Positions 18,649-28,084 are shown, counted from the stretch's first letter. The stretch: 64,000 nt of DNA from UBA7803 sp034522075 (GCA_034522075.1 JAXHLO010000026.1:62001-126000), one strand, 5' to 3'. Notes: a model not told the origin generated them from the sequence alone. Program-made: numbers and translations.

Positions 18649-20148
18649 ATGGATCGCACTCTGACCAATTTCATTCGGGCGCTGCGCAATGCGGAGGTTC
18701 GGGTTTCCACGGCGGAAACCCTGGACGCGCTGTCTGCCGTGGAGCTGGTGGGCTACCAGGACCGGGCGGCGTTGAAGCGCTCGCTGGCGCTGGTGCTGCC
18801 GAAGACGGCGGACGAAAAAGAAACCTTCGACGTCTGTTTCGACCAGTTCTTCACCGCCCACGACGTCAGCGGTGACCGCGAGAGCGGCGCCGCCGACGAC
18901 GAATCCGCCGAAGCCGATGAGGCTGAATCTTCCGCGGAAGGCGAAGGCGGCGAAGGCGCCGGCGGGGCCGAAGCCCGGGAAGGCGCGCCGGCCGGCGGGC
19001 GCAAGAAGAAGTCCAAGGGCCAGCCCGCCGACGCCATGGAGCCGGCAGCGGAGGAGGATCTCGGCCCGGGCGAGATGACCGAAGCTCAATCGGCGCTGGG
19101 CCGGCTGCTCATGGCCGATTCCAAGGTAGAGCTGTCGGTAGCCATGGCCCAGGCGGGCGAGGCGGTCGACGTACGCGACATCCAGGTCTTCACCCAGAAG
19201 GGTCTGTACACGCGCAGGATCATGGACGAGATGGGCCTCGGCGAGCTGAACGGCGAGATCTCCAGCCTGCGTGACAGTCCCGGCATTCCCGACCGGCGTC
19301 TCGGTCAGGAACTGCGGCAGCGCCGCGACTGGCTGCGCGAGCAGGTGCGCGACTACGTGGAGCGGCAGTTTCTGCTGCACGCCGATGCCACGGGCAGACG
19401 ACTGCGTGAAGAGCTGCTGCGCAAGGTGAAGCTGTCCAACGTGGAGGCCCGCAACTTCCGCCTGCTGCAGGAAGTGGTATTCAAAATGGCCAGAAAGCTC
19501 ACCTCTCTGCACTCGCGGCGCAAGAAGGTGTTCAAACGCGGCCAGCTCAACGTGCCGCGCACCCTGCGCCACAACATGGCCTATGACGGCGCTATTTTCG
19601 ACCTGCGCTGGAAGTCGGTGAAGATCGACCGGCCAAAGGTCTTCGCCATCTGTGACGTATCCGGTTCCGTCGCGGCCTACGCCCGGTTCATGCTGATGTT
19701 TCTGTACAGTCTGGACGAAGTCATGCCCAAGGTGCGCTCGTTCGCCTTTTCATCGGACTTGGCCGAGGTCACGGATCTGTTCGAACGCAACGACCTCGAA
19801 GACGCCATCGCCAAGACGCTGCGCGACTACGCCGGCGGCTCCACCGACTACGGCCAGGCCTTCGCCGATTTCAAGAAGCACTGCCTGGACGACGTGGACA
19901 ACCGCACCACCATCATCATCCTCGGCGACGCACGGAACAATTACGGCGATCCGCGGACTGATATCCTCAAGGAAATGTACGACCGCTGTAAGCGTCTGAT
20001 CTGGCTCAATCCCGAGCCGCGCAATTCCTGGTATCTGGGCGATGCGGAGATGCGCCGTTATAGTGCCTATTGCCACCAGGCCGAAGAATGTAACAGCTTG
20101 ATGCATCTGGAACGCATAGTCGGCAATCTGTTGCGGACGGTGAATTAA
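18649..20148 (+). CDS. VWA-domain protein, CoxE-like
   Basis: A 499-residue cytoplasmic protein. Residues 1-80 are a helical CoxE-type N-terminus, about 85-145 a low-complexity acidic and Gly/Ala/Glu-rich linker, 145-310 a helical region, and 330-490 a von Willebrand A domain with the metal-adhesion site (CDVSGSVAAYARF for DxSxS, and GGSTDYGQAF and LGDARNN for the Thr and Asp positions). It follows a MoxR ATPase; such pairs form an AAA+/VWA machine in which the VWA protein selects the client, as known for MoxR/CoxE systems. The acidic linker is longer than usual. The client here is unknown. Confidence 0.87.
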   Translation: MDRTLTNFIRALRNAEVRVSTAETLDALSAVELVGYQDRAALKRSLALVLPKTADEKETFDVCFDQFFTAHDVSGDRESGAADDESAEADEAESSAEGEGGEGAGGAEAREGAPAGGRKKKSKGQPADAMEPAAEEDLGPGEMTEAQSALGRLLMADSKVELSVAMAQAGEAVDVRDIQVFTQKGLYTRRIMDEMGLGELNGEISSLRDSPGIPDRRLGQELRQRRDWLREQVRDYVERQFLLHADATGRRLREELLRKVKLSNVEARNFRLLQEVVFKMARKLTSLHSRRKKVFKRGQLNVPRTLRHNMAYDGAIFDLRWKSVKIDRPKVFAICDVSGSVAAYARFMLMFLYSLDEVMPKVRSFAFSSDLAEVTDLFERNDLEDAIAKTLRDYAGGSTDYGQAFADFKKHCLDDVDNRTTIIILGDARNNYGDPRTDILKEMYDRCKRLIWLNPEPRNSWYLGDAEMRRYSAYCHQAEECNSLMHLERIVGNLLRTVN

Positions 20149-20169
20149 CGGGAAGTGGTGATGGACTTA

Positions 20170-20197
20170 GGAGTCGCGGCCTGGAGGCCGCTCCCAC
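20170..20197. repeat. REP-like half element
   Basis: GGAGTCGCGGCCTGGAGGCC followed by GCTCCCAC, one hairpin, directly before the start of the peptide-binding protein gene, so it is within or next to its leader. Confidence 0.7.
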
Positions 20198-20201
20198 ATG
20201 G

Positions 20202-21912
20202 TTGCCTGTGACTGACGCGCCTCACCAGCAGGATGATTTTACCCGCTCCGCCGGGCGCCAGTTGGCGCTGTTCGGCGTACTGGCGATCGTCGGTGTGGCC
20301 GTGCTCATGGCCGGGCTCGCCTGGGCGTCGGGGCTCACCGGTTCCGCCGCCGGCAACAGTGCCGCGGTGGATCCGGCTACCGGCACGGTGAGCCTGGTTC
20401 TGAATGAGGAGCCGCCGCAGCTCAACAGCACCCTGGCTACGGATCAGGTGAGCCTGATGATCCTCGGCCACGTCATGGAGGGCCTGCTGCGCTACGACGA
20501 GAACAACAACCTGGTGGCCGGGGTCGCCGAAGACTGGCAGGTGACCGAGACCGAAGCCACCTTCCGGCTGCGTGACGACGCGCGCTGGAGCGACGGCGAG
20601 CCGGTCACCGCCCACGACTTCGTGTTCGCCTGGCAGACTGCCCTCGACCCGGCCAATGCCTCGCAGTATGCCTTCATCCTGTTCGCCATCGACAATGCCG
20701 AAGAGATCAACAGCGGCGATCTGCCCCTGTCGGCCCTGGGCGCCGAAGCCGTGGATGACCGTACGCTCAAAGTCCGCCTGGCGCGGCCGGTGGCCTACTT
20801 CGACAAACTGGTGGCCTTCGCCACCTACTACCCTGTCCGCGAAGATTTCTACAACGCCATGGACGGCCGCTACGGGGCCGATGCGGATACCCTGCTCTAC
20901 AACGGCCCGTTCACCATCAGCCGCTGGGTACATGGCGCGCACCTGCGCATGGAGCGCAACGAGTCCTACTGGAACCCCGACCGGGTGCACGTTGACGTGC
21001 TGGATTTCCCCTATATCACCCAGGACCCGAACGCCCAGCTCAACCTGTTCAAGGACGGCCGCATCGCCTACACGGTGCTCACCGAAGAGAACCTCACGGA
21101 AGCCCTGGTGCAGGGCTGGGACATGCACCGCTTCATGGACGGCTCGGTGTTCTATATCGAATTCAATCACCGCGAGGGCCGCCTGACCCGCAACTGGCAT
21201 CTGCGCAAAGCCATTGCGCTCGCCCTGGATCCTTCCGAGCTGGTGTACCGGGTGATCAAATTGCCGGGCTATCTGCCGGGCGAATCGCTGTTCCCCATCT
21301 GGCTCGACGGTGTGGAGAAACCGTTCCGCCAGGAATATCCGCCGCCCACAGCGCCCATGAATCCGCAGAAAGCCCGCGAGCATCTGGAACAGGCCAAGCG
21401 GGAGCTGGGGCTTCAGGAGATTCCGCCGCTGGTGCTGCTGTCCGGCGACAACCCCATCTCCAACAAGCAGGCCGAGTACTACCAGGAGCAGCTAAGCCGG
21501 GTGCTGGGCCTGGAGTTGCGCATCGACAAGCAGATCTTCAAGCAGCGCCTGGCGAAAATGACCGCCGGCGAATTCGACATGGTGCTGGCCGGCTGGGGGC
21601 CGGATTTCGACGATCCCCTGACCTTCGGCGATCTGTTCGCTTCCTGGAACCTGAACAACCGCGGCCGCTACGACAACCCGGAACTCGACCGGTGGGTGGC
21701 CGTGGCGCAATCGTCCACCGACCCGCGTACGCGCATGGACGCCTTCGGCGAGATCCAGCGCATCCTCTTCGAAGACGTGGTGATTCTGCCCAACTACGAG
21801 CGCGGCCAGGTCGTACTGTGCGTCGGACCCGCGCCTCAAGGGTCTGGTGCGCCGCGCAGTGGGCCCGGATCCGGATTTCACCAACGTGCGCATCGCCGCA
21901 GAACAAGGCTGA
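20202..21912 (+). CDS. Peptide ABC transporter substrate-binding protein (OppA-like), C-terminal frameshift
   Basis: A type of oligopeptide-binding protein of about 570 residues. Instead of a normal lipoprotein signal there is an uncleaved-looking hydrophobic helix (LALFGVLAIVGVAVLMAGLAW) near residues 22-42. The SBP_bac_5 body is clear: LNEEPPQLNSTLATD, VMEGLLRYDENNNLVAGVAEDW, RWSDGEPVTAHDFVFAW, YNGPFTISRW. Near 21,800-21,830 (GQVVLCV) the frame slips; the other frame continues DPRLKGLVRRAVGPDPDF, as expected for the family, to TGA 21,910-21,912. Comparing with the usual GQVYVSDPR, about four extra bases are needed. Start is TTG 20,202 or GTG 20,208; neither has a good ribosome site. First gene of the opp operon. 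Confidence 0.85.
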
Positions 21913-21922
21913 TCGATCGAAT

Positions 21923-22855
21923 ATGTGGCGCTACACGGCAAAACGGCTGCTGCAGGGGGTGATTACGGTGTGGTTCATCGCCACCGCCACCTTCATCGCC
22001 ATGCACAACGTACCCGGCGATCCGCTCACCTCGGACAAGGCCGTCTCCGACGACATCCGCGCCAATCTGGAAGCCAAATACGGTCTCGATAAGCCCGTCA
22101 CCCAGCAATACTTCATCTACATGGGCAACCTGCTGCGCGGCGATTTCGGCATCTCATTCACCCAGAAGAACCGGGAAGTGAACGACATCATCCGCGAACA
22201 CTTTCCGGTGTCGGCGACCCTGGGCATTCTGGCCATCGTGTTCGCCGGCTTAGGCGGTGTGCTGTGGGGCGCGCTCACGGCCCTGTACCGCAACCGTCTG
22301 CCGGACATCATCATCATGTTCCTCGTTATTCTCGGCATCTCCGTGCCGAGCTTCGTGTTCGCCGCACTCGGCCAGCTCACTCTGGTCAATTTCAACGATC
22401 TTTTCGGCCGCTCGCTGCTGCCGGTGGCCGGCTGGGGGACGGTCTGGCACATGCTGGTGCCGTCGCTGGTGCTGGGCCTCGGCACCATGGCATATCTCAC
22501 CCGTCTCATGCGCTCGTCCATGCTCGAGATCATCAGCTCGGACTACGTGCGTACCGCCAAGGCCAAGGGGCTGCCGCCGACGCGCATTTTTTCCCGCCAC
22601 CAGTTACGCAACGCCATACTCCCTGTCGTCACGGTGCTGGGCCCGTCCATCGCGGCCATTACCACCGGCGGCTTCGTGGTGGAGCTGGTGTTCGCCATTC
22701 CCGGTCTCGGCCGTTACTTCGTCCAGGCCGTCCAGCAGCTCGACTACACCGTCATCATGGGAACGACCGTATTCTACGGCGCTTTCCTCGTGCTCATGGT
22801 CATCATCGTCGACCTGCTCTACGGGCTCATCGACCCGCGGGTGAGGCTGGATTAG
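21923..22855 (+). CDS. oppB: Oligopeptide ABC transporter permease OppB
   Basis: A 310-residue inner-membrane permease with about six helices. The opening MWRYTAKRLLQGVITVWFI, the GDFGISFTQKNREV loop, and the EAA cytoplasmic loop (YVRTAKAKGLPPTRIFSRHQLRN, in the last third) that docks on the ATPase are typical of OppB/DppB. ATG 21,923 lies 10 bases after the corrected stop of the binding-protein gene and the next permease starts 3 bases after its stop. With OppC, D and F it forms an ATP-driven peptide importer. Confidence 0.92.
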   Translation: MWRYTAKRLLQGVITVWFIATATFIAMHNVPGDPLTSDKAVSDDIRANLEAKYGLDKPVTQQYFIYMGNLLRGDFGISFTQKNREVNDIIREHFPVSATLGILAIVFAGLGGVLWGALTALYRNRLPDIIIMFLVILGISVPSFVFAALGQLTLVNFNDLFGRSLLPVAGWGTVWHMLVPSLVLGLGTMAYLTRLMRSSMLEIISSDYVRTAKAKGLPPTRIFSRHQLRNAILPVVTVLGPSIAAITTGGFVVELVFAIPGLGRYFVQAVQQLDYTVIMGTTVFYGAFLVLMVIIVDLLYGLIDPRVRLD

Positions 22856-22858
22856 ACC

Positions 22859-24250
22859 ATGACGGAAGACTCCCAAGCGCTCAAGTATCAGCCGAGCCCC
22901 GGGGCGTTTCAGCCGCTCATGGGCGAGCAGCGCAGCCAGGTGCTGACCCGGCCGTCGCTGTCCTACTGGCAGGACGCATGGATTCGCCTGAAGGCCAACC
23001 GGCGGGCGCTCGTATCGCTGTACATCGTCATCGGCCTGGTGGCCTTCACCGTGGTCGGGCCGATGATCTGGCGGGTGGATCCGGCCGCCCAGGATCTCGA
23101 TCAGGTGAGCACGCCGCCGGGGGCCAGCCGCGCTGCCACTCTGGTGGGCCCATACGAACTCTGGGACGGCAGCAGCACAGCGCCGGATCAGGACGGGCTG
23201 CATCTGGCCGAGCCCGCCACGACCGAGGCCGTGCGGCTGCTGTGGGACCCGTTGCCGGGCGCCGCCGCCTACCGCGTCTACCGCAACATCTTTCCCGTCG
23301 CACCGGGAGACGCCCTGGGCCTGCCGCTGGCCGAGACCCTGACGGCCGACGACACCCGTTTCGAAGACCGCCTGGACCTGCAGCCGCGCACCTACTACTA
23401 CACGGTGGTGGCGCTGGATGAGCAGGGCAACGAACTGCCCGCGCGGGAAACGCTGGACGTCCCGGTAACCCGGGTGGTGACCATCGAGGAGGCCGTCAGC
23501 CGCGGCCTGGTGGAACCCGGCAGCAACCCGGCAGTGGGCGATCAGGTGAAGCTCATGCTGCATCCGCTGGGCACCGACTACCTGGGCCGGGACATGCTGG
23601 CCCGGCTCATGGAAGGGGCCCGGGTGTCGCTGTTCATCGGTATTGCCGCGCCGGCGCTGTTCGTGCTGTTCGGCGTGATCTACGGCAGTGCCGCCGGTTT
23701 CGTGGGCGGGCGCGGCGATCAGGCCCTCATGCGCGTGGCCGATTTCGTCATCGCCCTGCCGTTTCTGCTGTTCATGATTCTGTTCAAGATCGCTTTCGGC
23801 ATCGGCCCCGGGGAGAGCGGCATTCTGCCCATGGTGGTGGCCATGGTGCTGCTGCTGTGGCCGGCCACGGCACGCCTGGTGCGCGGGCAGATTCTGCAGG
23901 TCCGGGAGGAAGGCTACGTCGATGCCGCCCGGCTGCTCGGTGCGCGCACCAACTACCTGATTCTGCGGCACATGATTCCCAACACCATGGGCGTGATTCT
24001 CGTGACCCTGACCTTCGCCGTGCCCAACGCCATCTTCATCGAGGCATTTCTGTCGTTCATCGGTATGGGCGTGGCACCGCCCACCCCATCCTGGGGCAGC
24101 ATGTGCAACGAAGGCATCAAGACCATGCTCACGTACCCCCACGAGCTGATTCTGCCGGCGGCGCTCATCAGCATCACGGTGCTGGCTTTCAATCTGCTCG
24201 GCGACGGTCTGCGTGATGCGCTGGATGCGAAAATGAGGTCGCAGGAATGA
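22859..24250 (+). CDS. oppC: OppC permease with a periplasmic fibronectin-III-like insertion
   Basis: 463 residues, about 160 more than a normal OppC. After a cytoplasmic N-terminus and the first helix (about 51-71) an extra segment of about 150 residues is inserted before the usual HPLGTDYLGRDMLARLMEGARVSL block (split position 235). Residues about 118-204 read as a fibronectin type III-like beta sandwich: VRLLWDPLPGAAAYRVYRN (first strands), then TYYYTVVALDEQGNELP (the YYYTV strand is diagnostic). The rest has five helices and the EAA loop (EEGYVDAARLLGARTNYLILR, shortened here). By OppC topology the insert faces the periplasm, where it could touch the binding protein or peptidoglycan. The frame is uninterrupted and spacing to neighbours is tight, so the insertion is genuine. 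Confidence 0.88.
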   Translation: MTEDSQALKYQPSPGAFQPLMGEQRSQVLTRPSLSYWQDAWIRLKANRRALVSLYIVIGLVAFTVVGPMIWRVDPAAQDLDQVSTPPGASRAATLVGPYELWDGSSTAPDQDGLHLAEPATTEAVRLLWDPLPGAAAYRVYRNIFPVAPGDALGLPLAETLTADDTRFEDRLDLQPRTYYYTVVALDEQGNELPARETLDVPVTRVVTIEEAVSRGLVEPGSNPAVGDQVKLMLHPLGTDYLGRDMLARLMEGARVSLFIGIAAPALFVLFGVIYGSAAGFVGGRGDQALMRVADFVIALPFLLFMILFKIAFGIGPGESGILPMVVAMVLLLWPATARLVRGQILQVREEGYVDAARLLGARTNYLILRHMIPNTMGVILVTLTFAVPNAIFIEAFLSFIGMGVAPPTPSWGSMCNEGIKTMLTYPHELILPAALISITVLAFNLLGDGLRDALDAKMRSQE

Positions 24251-24257
24251 ACATGTA

Positions 24258-24282
24258 TCGCGGCTGGAAAGCCGCTCCCACA
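24258..24282. repeat. REP-like half element inside the opp operon
   Basis: TCGCGGCTGGAAAGCCGCTC followed by CCACA, a single hairpin in the 43-base gap between oppC and oppD. It could modulate readthrough or stability between permease and ATPase genes. Confidence 0.65.
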
Positions 24283-24293
24283 GGGATTACTGC

Positions 24294-25343
24294 ATGAGCG
24301 AGCCGCTGCTTCAGGTAGACGACCTGCGGGTCGAGTTCGACACCTACGGCGGCACCGTGCAGGCGGTGCGCGGGGTCAGTTTCGCCGTGGCTGCCGGGCA
24401 GACTCTGGCCATCGTCGGCGAATCCGGCTGTGGTAAATCGGTGACGGTGCAGAGCCTCATGGGCCTCACGCCCATGCCGCCCGGGCGCATCACGTCCGGC
24501 AGTGCGCGGCTGCGCGGCGAGGAGATTCTCGGCCGCACGCGCATCGGTGGACGGGAGATCCGCGGCCGCGAGATCGGCATGATCTTCCAGGATCCCATGA
24601 CGTCGCTGAACCCCACCATGACCATCGGCGAGCAGATCGCCGAGACCCTGGAGGTGCACCGCGGCTGGAGCAGAAAGCGCGCGTTCGCCCGCGCCGTGGA
24701 ACTGCTCGATATGGCGCGCATTCCGGAAGCGGCCGCGCGCGCCCGGCAGTATCCATTCGAGTTTTCCGGCGGCATGCTGCAGCGGGCCATGATCGCCATG
24801 GCCATCGCCTGCGAGCCGGCCCTGCTCATCGCCGACGAGCCCACCACCGCCCTGGACGTGACCATCCAGGCGCAGGTTCTCGATCTCATGGACGACCTGC
24901 AGCGCGAGACCGGCATGGCCATCGTGTTGATCACCCATGACCTGGGTGTGGTGGCGCGCATGGCCGACGAAGTGGTGGTCATGTACGCCGGTCAGGTAGC
25001 CGAACAGGGCAGCGTGGACGATGTGTTCTATCGCTCGGCACACCCTTATACCCTGGGGTTGCGCGCGGCCATGCCGAACAATGACCCGTCCCAGGTTCCG
25101 GGCGGCGTCCGTCACGGTGAACATCAGTTGTTACCCATCGAAGGCAGCCCGCCGGATCTGTTCCATCCGCCGACGGGCTGCGCCTATGCGGCACGCTGCC
25201 CCTACGCCATGGCCGTGTGCGCCGACCGGGATCCCCACGCGTTCTATCAGGGCGACCGGCACTTCGCCCGCTGCTGGCTGCACCACCCCGATGCACCCGA
25301 GGTTGCCGATCTCTATCACCGCGACACGGAGGTTCAGGCGTGA
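24294..25343 (+). CDS. oppD: Oligopeptide ABC transporter ATPase OppD
   Basis: A 349-residue ATP-binding subunit. Walker A GESGCGKS near residue 44, Q-loop IFQDPMTSLNP near 100, ABC signature FSGGMLQRAMIAMA near 155, Walker B LLIADEPTTALD, H-loop LITHDLGVVARMAD. The C-terminal oligopeptide extension contains HPPTGCAYAARCPYAMAVC, a cysteine pattern that in this family can hold a Fe-S cluster. Its TGA overlaps the GTG of oppF (GTGA). Confidence 0.93.
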   Translation: MSEPLLQVDDLRVEFDTYGGTVQAVRGVSFAVAAGQTLAIVGESGCGKSVTVQSLMGLTPMPPGRITSGSARLRGEEILGRTRIGGREIRGREIGMIFQDPMTSLNPTMTIGEQIAETLEVHRGWSRKRAFARAVELLDMARIPEAAARARQYPFEFSGGMLQRAMIAMAIACEPALLIADEPTTALDVTIQAQVLDLMDDLQRETGMAIVLITHDLGVVARMADEVVVMYAGQVAEQGSVDDVFYRSAHPYTLGLRAAMPNNDPSQVPGGVRHGEHQLLPIEGSPPDLFHPPTGCAYAARCPYAMAVCADRDPHAFYQGDRHFARCWLHHPDAPEVADLYHRDTEVQA

Positions 25344-26308
25344 GCGAGCGCAAGCCGCTGGTATTCTCCGAAAATCTCACCAAGCATTTTCCGCTGCGCG
25401 GCGGCCACACCGTGCATGCCGTGGACGGCGTGACCCTGACCATCCACGAAAAGGAGATCGTCGGTCTGGTGGGAGAGTCCGGCTCCGGCAAGTCTACCTA
25501 CGGTAAAACGCTCATCGGCCTGCATCCGAAAACCGCCGGGACCGTCACCTATCGCGGCGAGACCCTGCCGCAGCGCTATCAGCCGAAGGACTTTCAGCGC
25601 TGGGCGCGGAAGATGCAGATGATCTTTCAGGACCCCTATTCGTCGCTGAATCCGCGCATGACCGTGGGCGAGATTATCGGTGAAGGTCTGCGCATGCACT
25701 CCCGCCTGTCCCGCAACGACATACGCGATCGGGTGGGTGAATGGCTCAAGCGCGTGGGCCTCGAACCCGACCACATGTCCCGCTACCCCCACGAATTTTC
25801 CGGCGGTCAGCGCCAGCGCATCGGTGTGGCCCGGGCGCTGATCCTCGAGCCCGAGTTCGTGGTCTGCGATGAGCCTATCTCAGCGCTGGACGTGTCCGTG
25901 CAGGCCCAGGTGGTCAATCTGCTCGATGAGCTGAAAGCCTCCATGGGTCTGACCCTGCTGTTCATTGCCCACGACCTGTCCATGGTGCGCTACGTCAGCG
26001 ACCGCATGGCGGTGATGTACTTAGGCGCCCTGGTGGAGATCGGTACGGCCACGGAAGTGTTCTTCGACCCCAAGCATCCCTACACCGAGATACTCATCGC
26101 CTCGAATCCCGAACCGGACCCGGAGAAGGAACGGGCCCGGCAGTCCACCACCATCACCGGCGAGATCCCCTCACCCGTGGACATCAAACCGGGTTGCCGC
26201 TTCGCCGGCCGCTGCCCGTACGTGATGGATGTATGCCGTGAGGAGACCCCGCTGCTCGAGCCGGTGGACGGCAATCCGGAGCGGCTGGTGGCGTGCCACC
26301 TGTATTGA
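25340..26308 (+). CDS. oppF: Oligopeptide ABC transporter ATPase OppF
   Basis: A 322-residue partner ATPase of OppD. Walker A GESGSGKST near residue 46, Q-loop IFQDPYSSLNPRM, signature FSGGQRQRIGVARAL, Walker B VVCDEPISALD, H-loop FIAHDLSMVRYVSDR, and the C-terminal RFAGRCPYVMDVC element. GTG 25,340 overlaps the oppD stop by 4 bases and is preceded by GGAGG. Last gene of the five-gene opp operon. Confidence 0.93.
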   Translation: MSERKPLVFSENLTKHFPLRGGHTVHAVDGVTLTIHEKEIVGLVGESGSGKSTYGKTLIGLHPKTAGTVTYRGETLPQRYQPKDFQRWARKMQMIFQDPYSSLNPRMTVGEIIGEGLRMHSRLSRNDIRDRVGEWLKRVGLEPDHMSRYPHEFSGGQRQRIGVARALILEPEFVVCDEPISALDVSVQAQVVNLLDELKASMGLTLLFIAHDLSMVRYVSDRMAVMYLGALVEIGTATEVFFDPKHPYTEILIASNPEPDPEKERARQSTTITGEIPSPVDIKPGCRFAGRCPYVMDVCREETPLLEPVDGNPERLVACHLY

Positions 26309-26324
26309 CGCTTCTGCAGCGGAA

Positions 26325-26411
26325 TCAGAGCAACAACGGCGCCAGCAGGTAGCCGGCGAAAACGGCCAGTGCCAGATAGCTGGTCAGATCCAGGGTGCGC
26401 AGGACTTTCAT
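26325..26411 (-). CDS. Possible 28-residue single-helix membrane protein
   Basis: A complete short frame from ATG 26,411 to TGA 26,325 encoding MKVLRTLDLTSYLALAVFAG and then YLLAPLLL: a positively charged start, one hydrophobic helix and no tail. It lies alone in the gap between oppF and the YeiH gene, on the complement. No ribosome site is evident and no family is recognised, so it may be chance; the composition is nevertheless what a small membrane protein would look like. Confidence 0.3.
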   Translation of the reverse strand: MKVLRTLDLTSYLALAVFAGYLLAPLLL

Positions 26412-26475
26412 AGCGGCGAGCTTAGTCACCACCCGGCCGGCGCCGGAAGTACCGTTTTGCGATATCCATATAACG

Positions 26476-27456
26476 TCAGGTCAGCCAGAGCACGCCGGCC
26501 AGGGTAGCCGGCACCACCACCATCCATAAAACCAGCGCCTGCCACAGGACTCGGCCGCGAATCTGGCGAACCGTGGTCCGGGTCAGCTCCGTGCCCACCA
26601 GGAACAGCGCCACCACCAGCAGCCCTTTGCTCAGGTGTCCGGACCAGTCGCTCACCAGAGCCGGCAGCTCTACCACCGACCCCACGCCGGCCGCTGCCAC
26701 GAACGCCAGGATGAATCCCGGTATGCGCAGGCGCGGTACCGGCGCATCGGCAGCGGCGCGTTCACGTGTACGGTGTTCGTAAACGCTGACGGCGAGAATC
26801 AGCGGAATGAGCCACAGCGTCCGGCCGAGCTTCAGGGTGGTGGCCACCTCGGCGGCCCGGTCACCGTACAGCGCGGCGGTAGCCACCACGGAACTGGTGT
26901 CATGAATGGCCAACGCCGACCACAACCCGAACTGCAGTTGCGAGAGTTCCAGCGCCCGGCCCAGCCAGGGGAAGGTCAGCAGGGCCAGGGCGTTGAGCAG
27001 GAAGACGATGGCCAGCGCCACGCCGATCTGCTGAGGCTGGGCCCGCACCAGACCACTCAAGGTGGCGATGGCGGTACCGCCGCAGATGGCCGTGCCCGCA
27101 CTCATGAGTTTGCTCGACGCTGCCTCCACCCCGAGCAGACGGCCGAGCAGCAACCCCAGGGCCAAGGTGGACAGCACGTAGACGGCCACAGCGCCCGTGT
27201 ATTGCGCACTCAGACTCCACAGTGTGTTCAGATCCAGATTCAATCCCAGCAGCACGATGGCCGTCTGCAGGCTGTAGGCTGCCATGGTGCTGCCACTGGC
27301 GAATGGGCAGCGATTCAAACCGAGGGCTATGGCGCCTCCGGTGAGCAGCGCCACGGCCGGGTTGGCCAGCCACAACAGGCCTGGCAACACCAGCAGGCAC
27401 AGCAGCACGGCCAGCCGCTGCCGGGGCAGGTAATCGGCCAGTCCATCACCCTTCAC
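26476..27456 (-). CDS. YeiH/UPF0324 family membrane protein, putative sulfate exporter
   Basis: 326 residues with about ten hydrophobic helices. The signature GTAICGGTAIATLSGLV, the preceding LMSAG and the later AIHDTSSVVATAALYG (a re-entrant-looking segment) identify the YeiH family, annotated as putative sulfate exporters without firm proof. The GTG at 27,456 overlaps the NUDIX stop (GTGA), so coupling is likely; a GTG three codons earlier is also possible. The substrate is unproven. Confidence 0.82.
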   Translation of the reverse strand: MKGDGLADYLPRQRLAVLLCLLVLPGLLWLANPAVALLTGGAIALGLNRCPFASGSTMAAYSLQTAIVLLGLNLDLNTLWSLSAQYTGAVAVYVLSTLALGLLLGRLLGVEAASSKLMSAGTAICGGTAIATLSGLVRAQPQQIGVALAIVFLLNALALLTFPWLGRALELSQLQFGLWSALAIHDTSSVVATAALYGDRAAEVATTLKLGRTLWLIPLILAVSVYEHRTRERAAADAPVPRLRIPGFILAFVAAAGVGSVVELPALVSDWSGHLSKGLLVVALFLVGTELTRTTVRQIRGRVLWQALVLWMVVVPATLAGVLWLT

Positions 27457-27995
27457 CCGGTGCACTCACGCCACTTGCGTGCCATACGCAATACGGACTC
27501 CTCCTCTGTGTAGTCGCCGAGCCGGGCAATGGGCACCCACGCCAGATCCAGTGATTCGCCGCTGACCTGAAAGGTCTCGTCGCCCAGTGTCTGTAAGGCG
27601 AAGCGTACGTCGAAATGCAGGTGAGCGGGTTCATCACGGCGGGCGGGAATCTCGTGGACGTCCAGGTCGAAAATATCCTCGGACAGCGGTGTGATCGACA
27701 GACCCGACTCTTCACCGGCTTCCTGCATGGCTACCGCCAGAGTCGTGGGATTGCCGTCGCTGTGACCGCCGAGCTGCAGCCAGCGGCCGAGCTTGCGGTG
27801 GTGGGTCAGGAGCACGCTGCCGCCGGAGCGATCGACAAGCCACGCCGACCCCGTCACGTGGCCTTCGGCCAGCTCGCGCTCGAAGCAACGTGGATTGCGT
27901 TCCACGAAGTCGATGAACATGTCGGCAGTGGCGCGCTCCTGCGGATGCCTGTCGGCATAGGCACGGAGCAGATTGAGCAGCGGCTGGCGGTGCAT
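27453..27995 (-). CDS. NUDIX hydrolase
   Basis: A 180-residue NUDIX-fold protein; the box region is GGHSDGNPTTLAVAMQEAGE then ESGL, with the two metal-binding glutamates of the EAGEESG core present but the usual REx2EE slightly altered (QEAGEE). The family hydrolyses nucleoside diphosphates linked to other groups; substrate unknown. I chose ATG 27,995 (MHRQPLLNLL, the common family opening) because the alternative ATG at 28,046 lies within the stem of the upstream terminator. Followed with a 4-base overlap by the YeiH gene. Confidence 0.82.
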   Translation of the reverse strand: MHRQPLLNLLRAYADRHPQERATADMFIDFVERNPRCFERELAEGHVTGSAWLVDRSGGSVLLTHHRKLGRWLQLGGHSDGNPTTLAVAMQEAGEESGLSITPLSEDIFDLDVHEIPARRDEPAHLHFDVRFALQTLGDETFQVSGESLDLAWVPIARLGDYTEEESVLRMARKWRECTG

Positions 27996-28034
27996 GAGCG
28001 AATCGGTTAGCCGGAATTGACCGGCACGATAACG

Positions 28035-28065
28035 AAAAAGGCCCATGGGGTCTCCCCCATGGGCC
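28035..28065 (-). terminator. Rho-independent terminator of TonB receptor 2
   Basis: On the complement: GGCCCATGGGG, loop GAGA, CCCCATGGGCC, then TTTTT. A perfect 11-bp stem 20 bases after the receptor stop codon. Confidence 0.9.
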
Positions 28066-28084
28066 TCATCAGCGGCGCGTAACT

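Noticed and set aside
28046..28046. ATG at 28,046 as the NUDIX start
   Set aside because: It lies within the perfect stem of the receptor 2 terminator; ATG 27,995 begins the conserved family opening.
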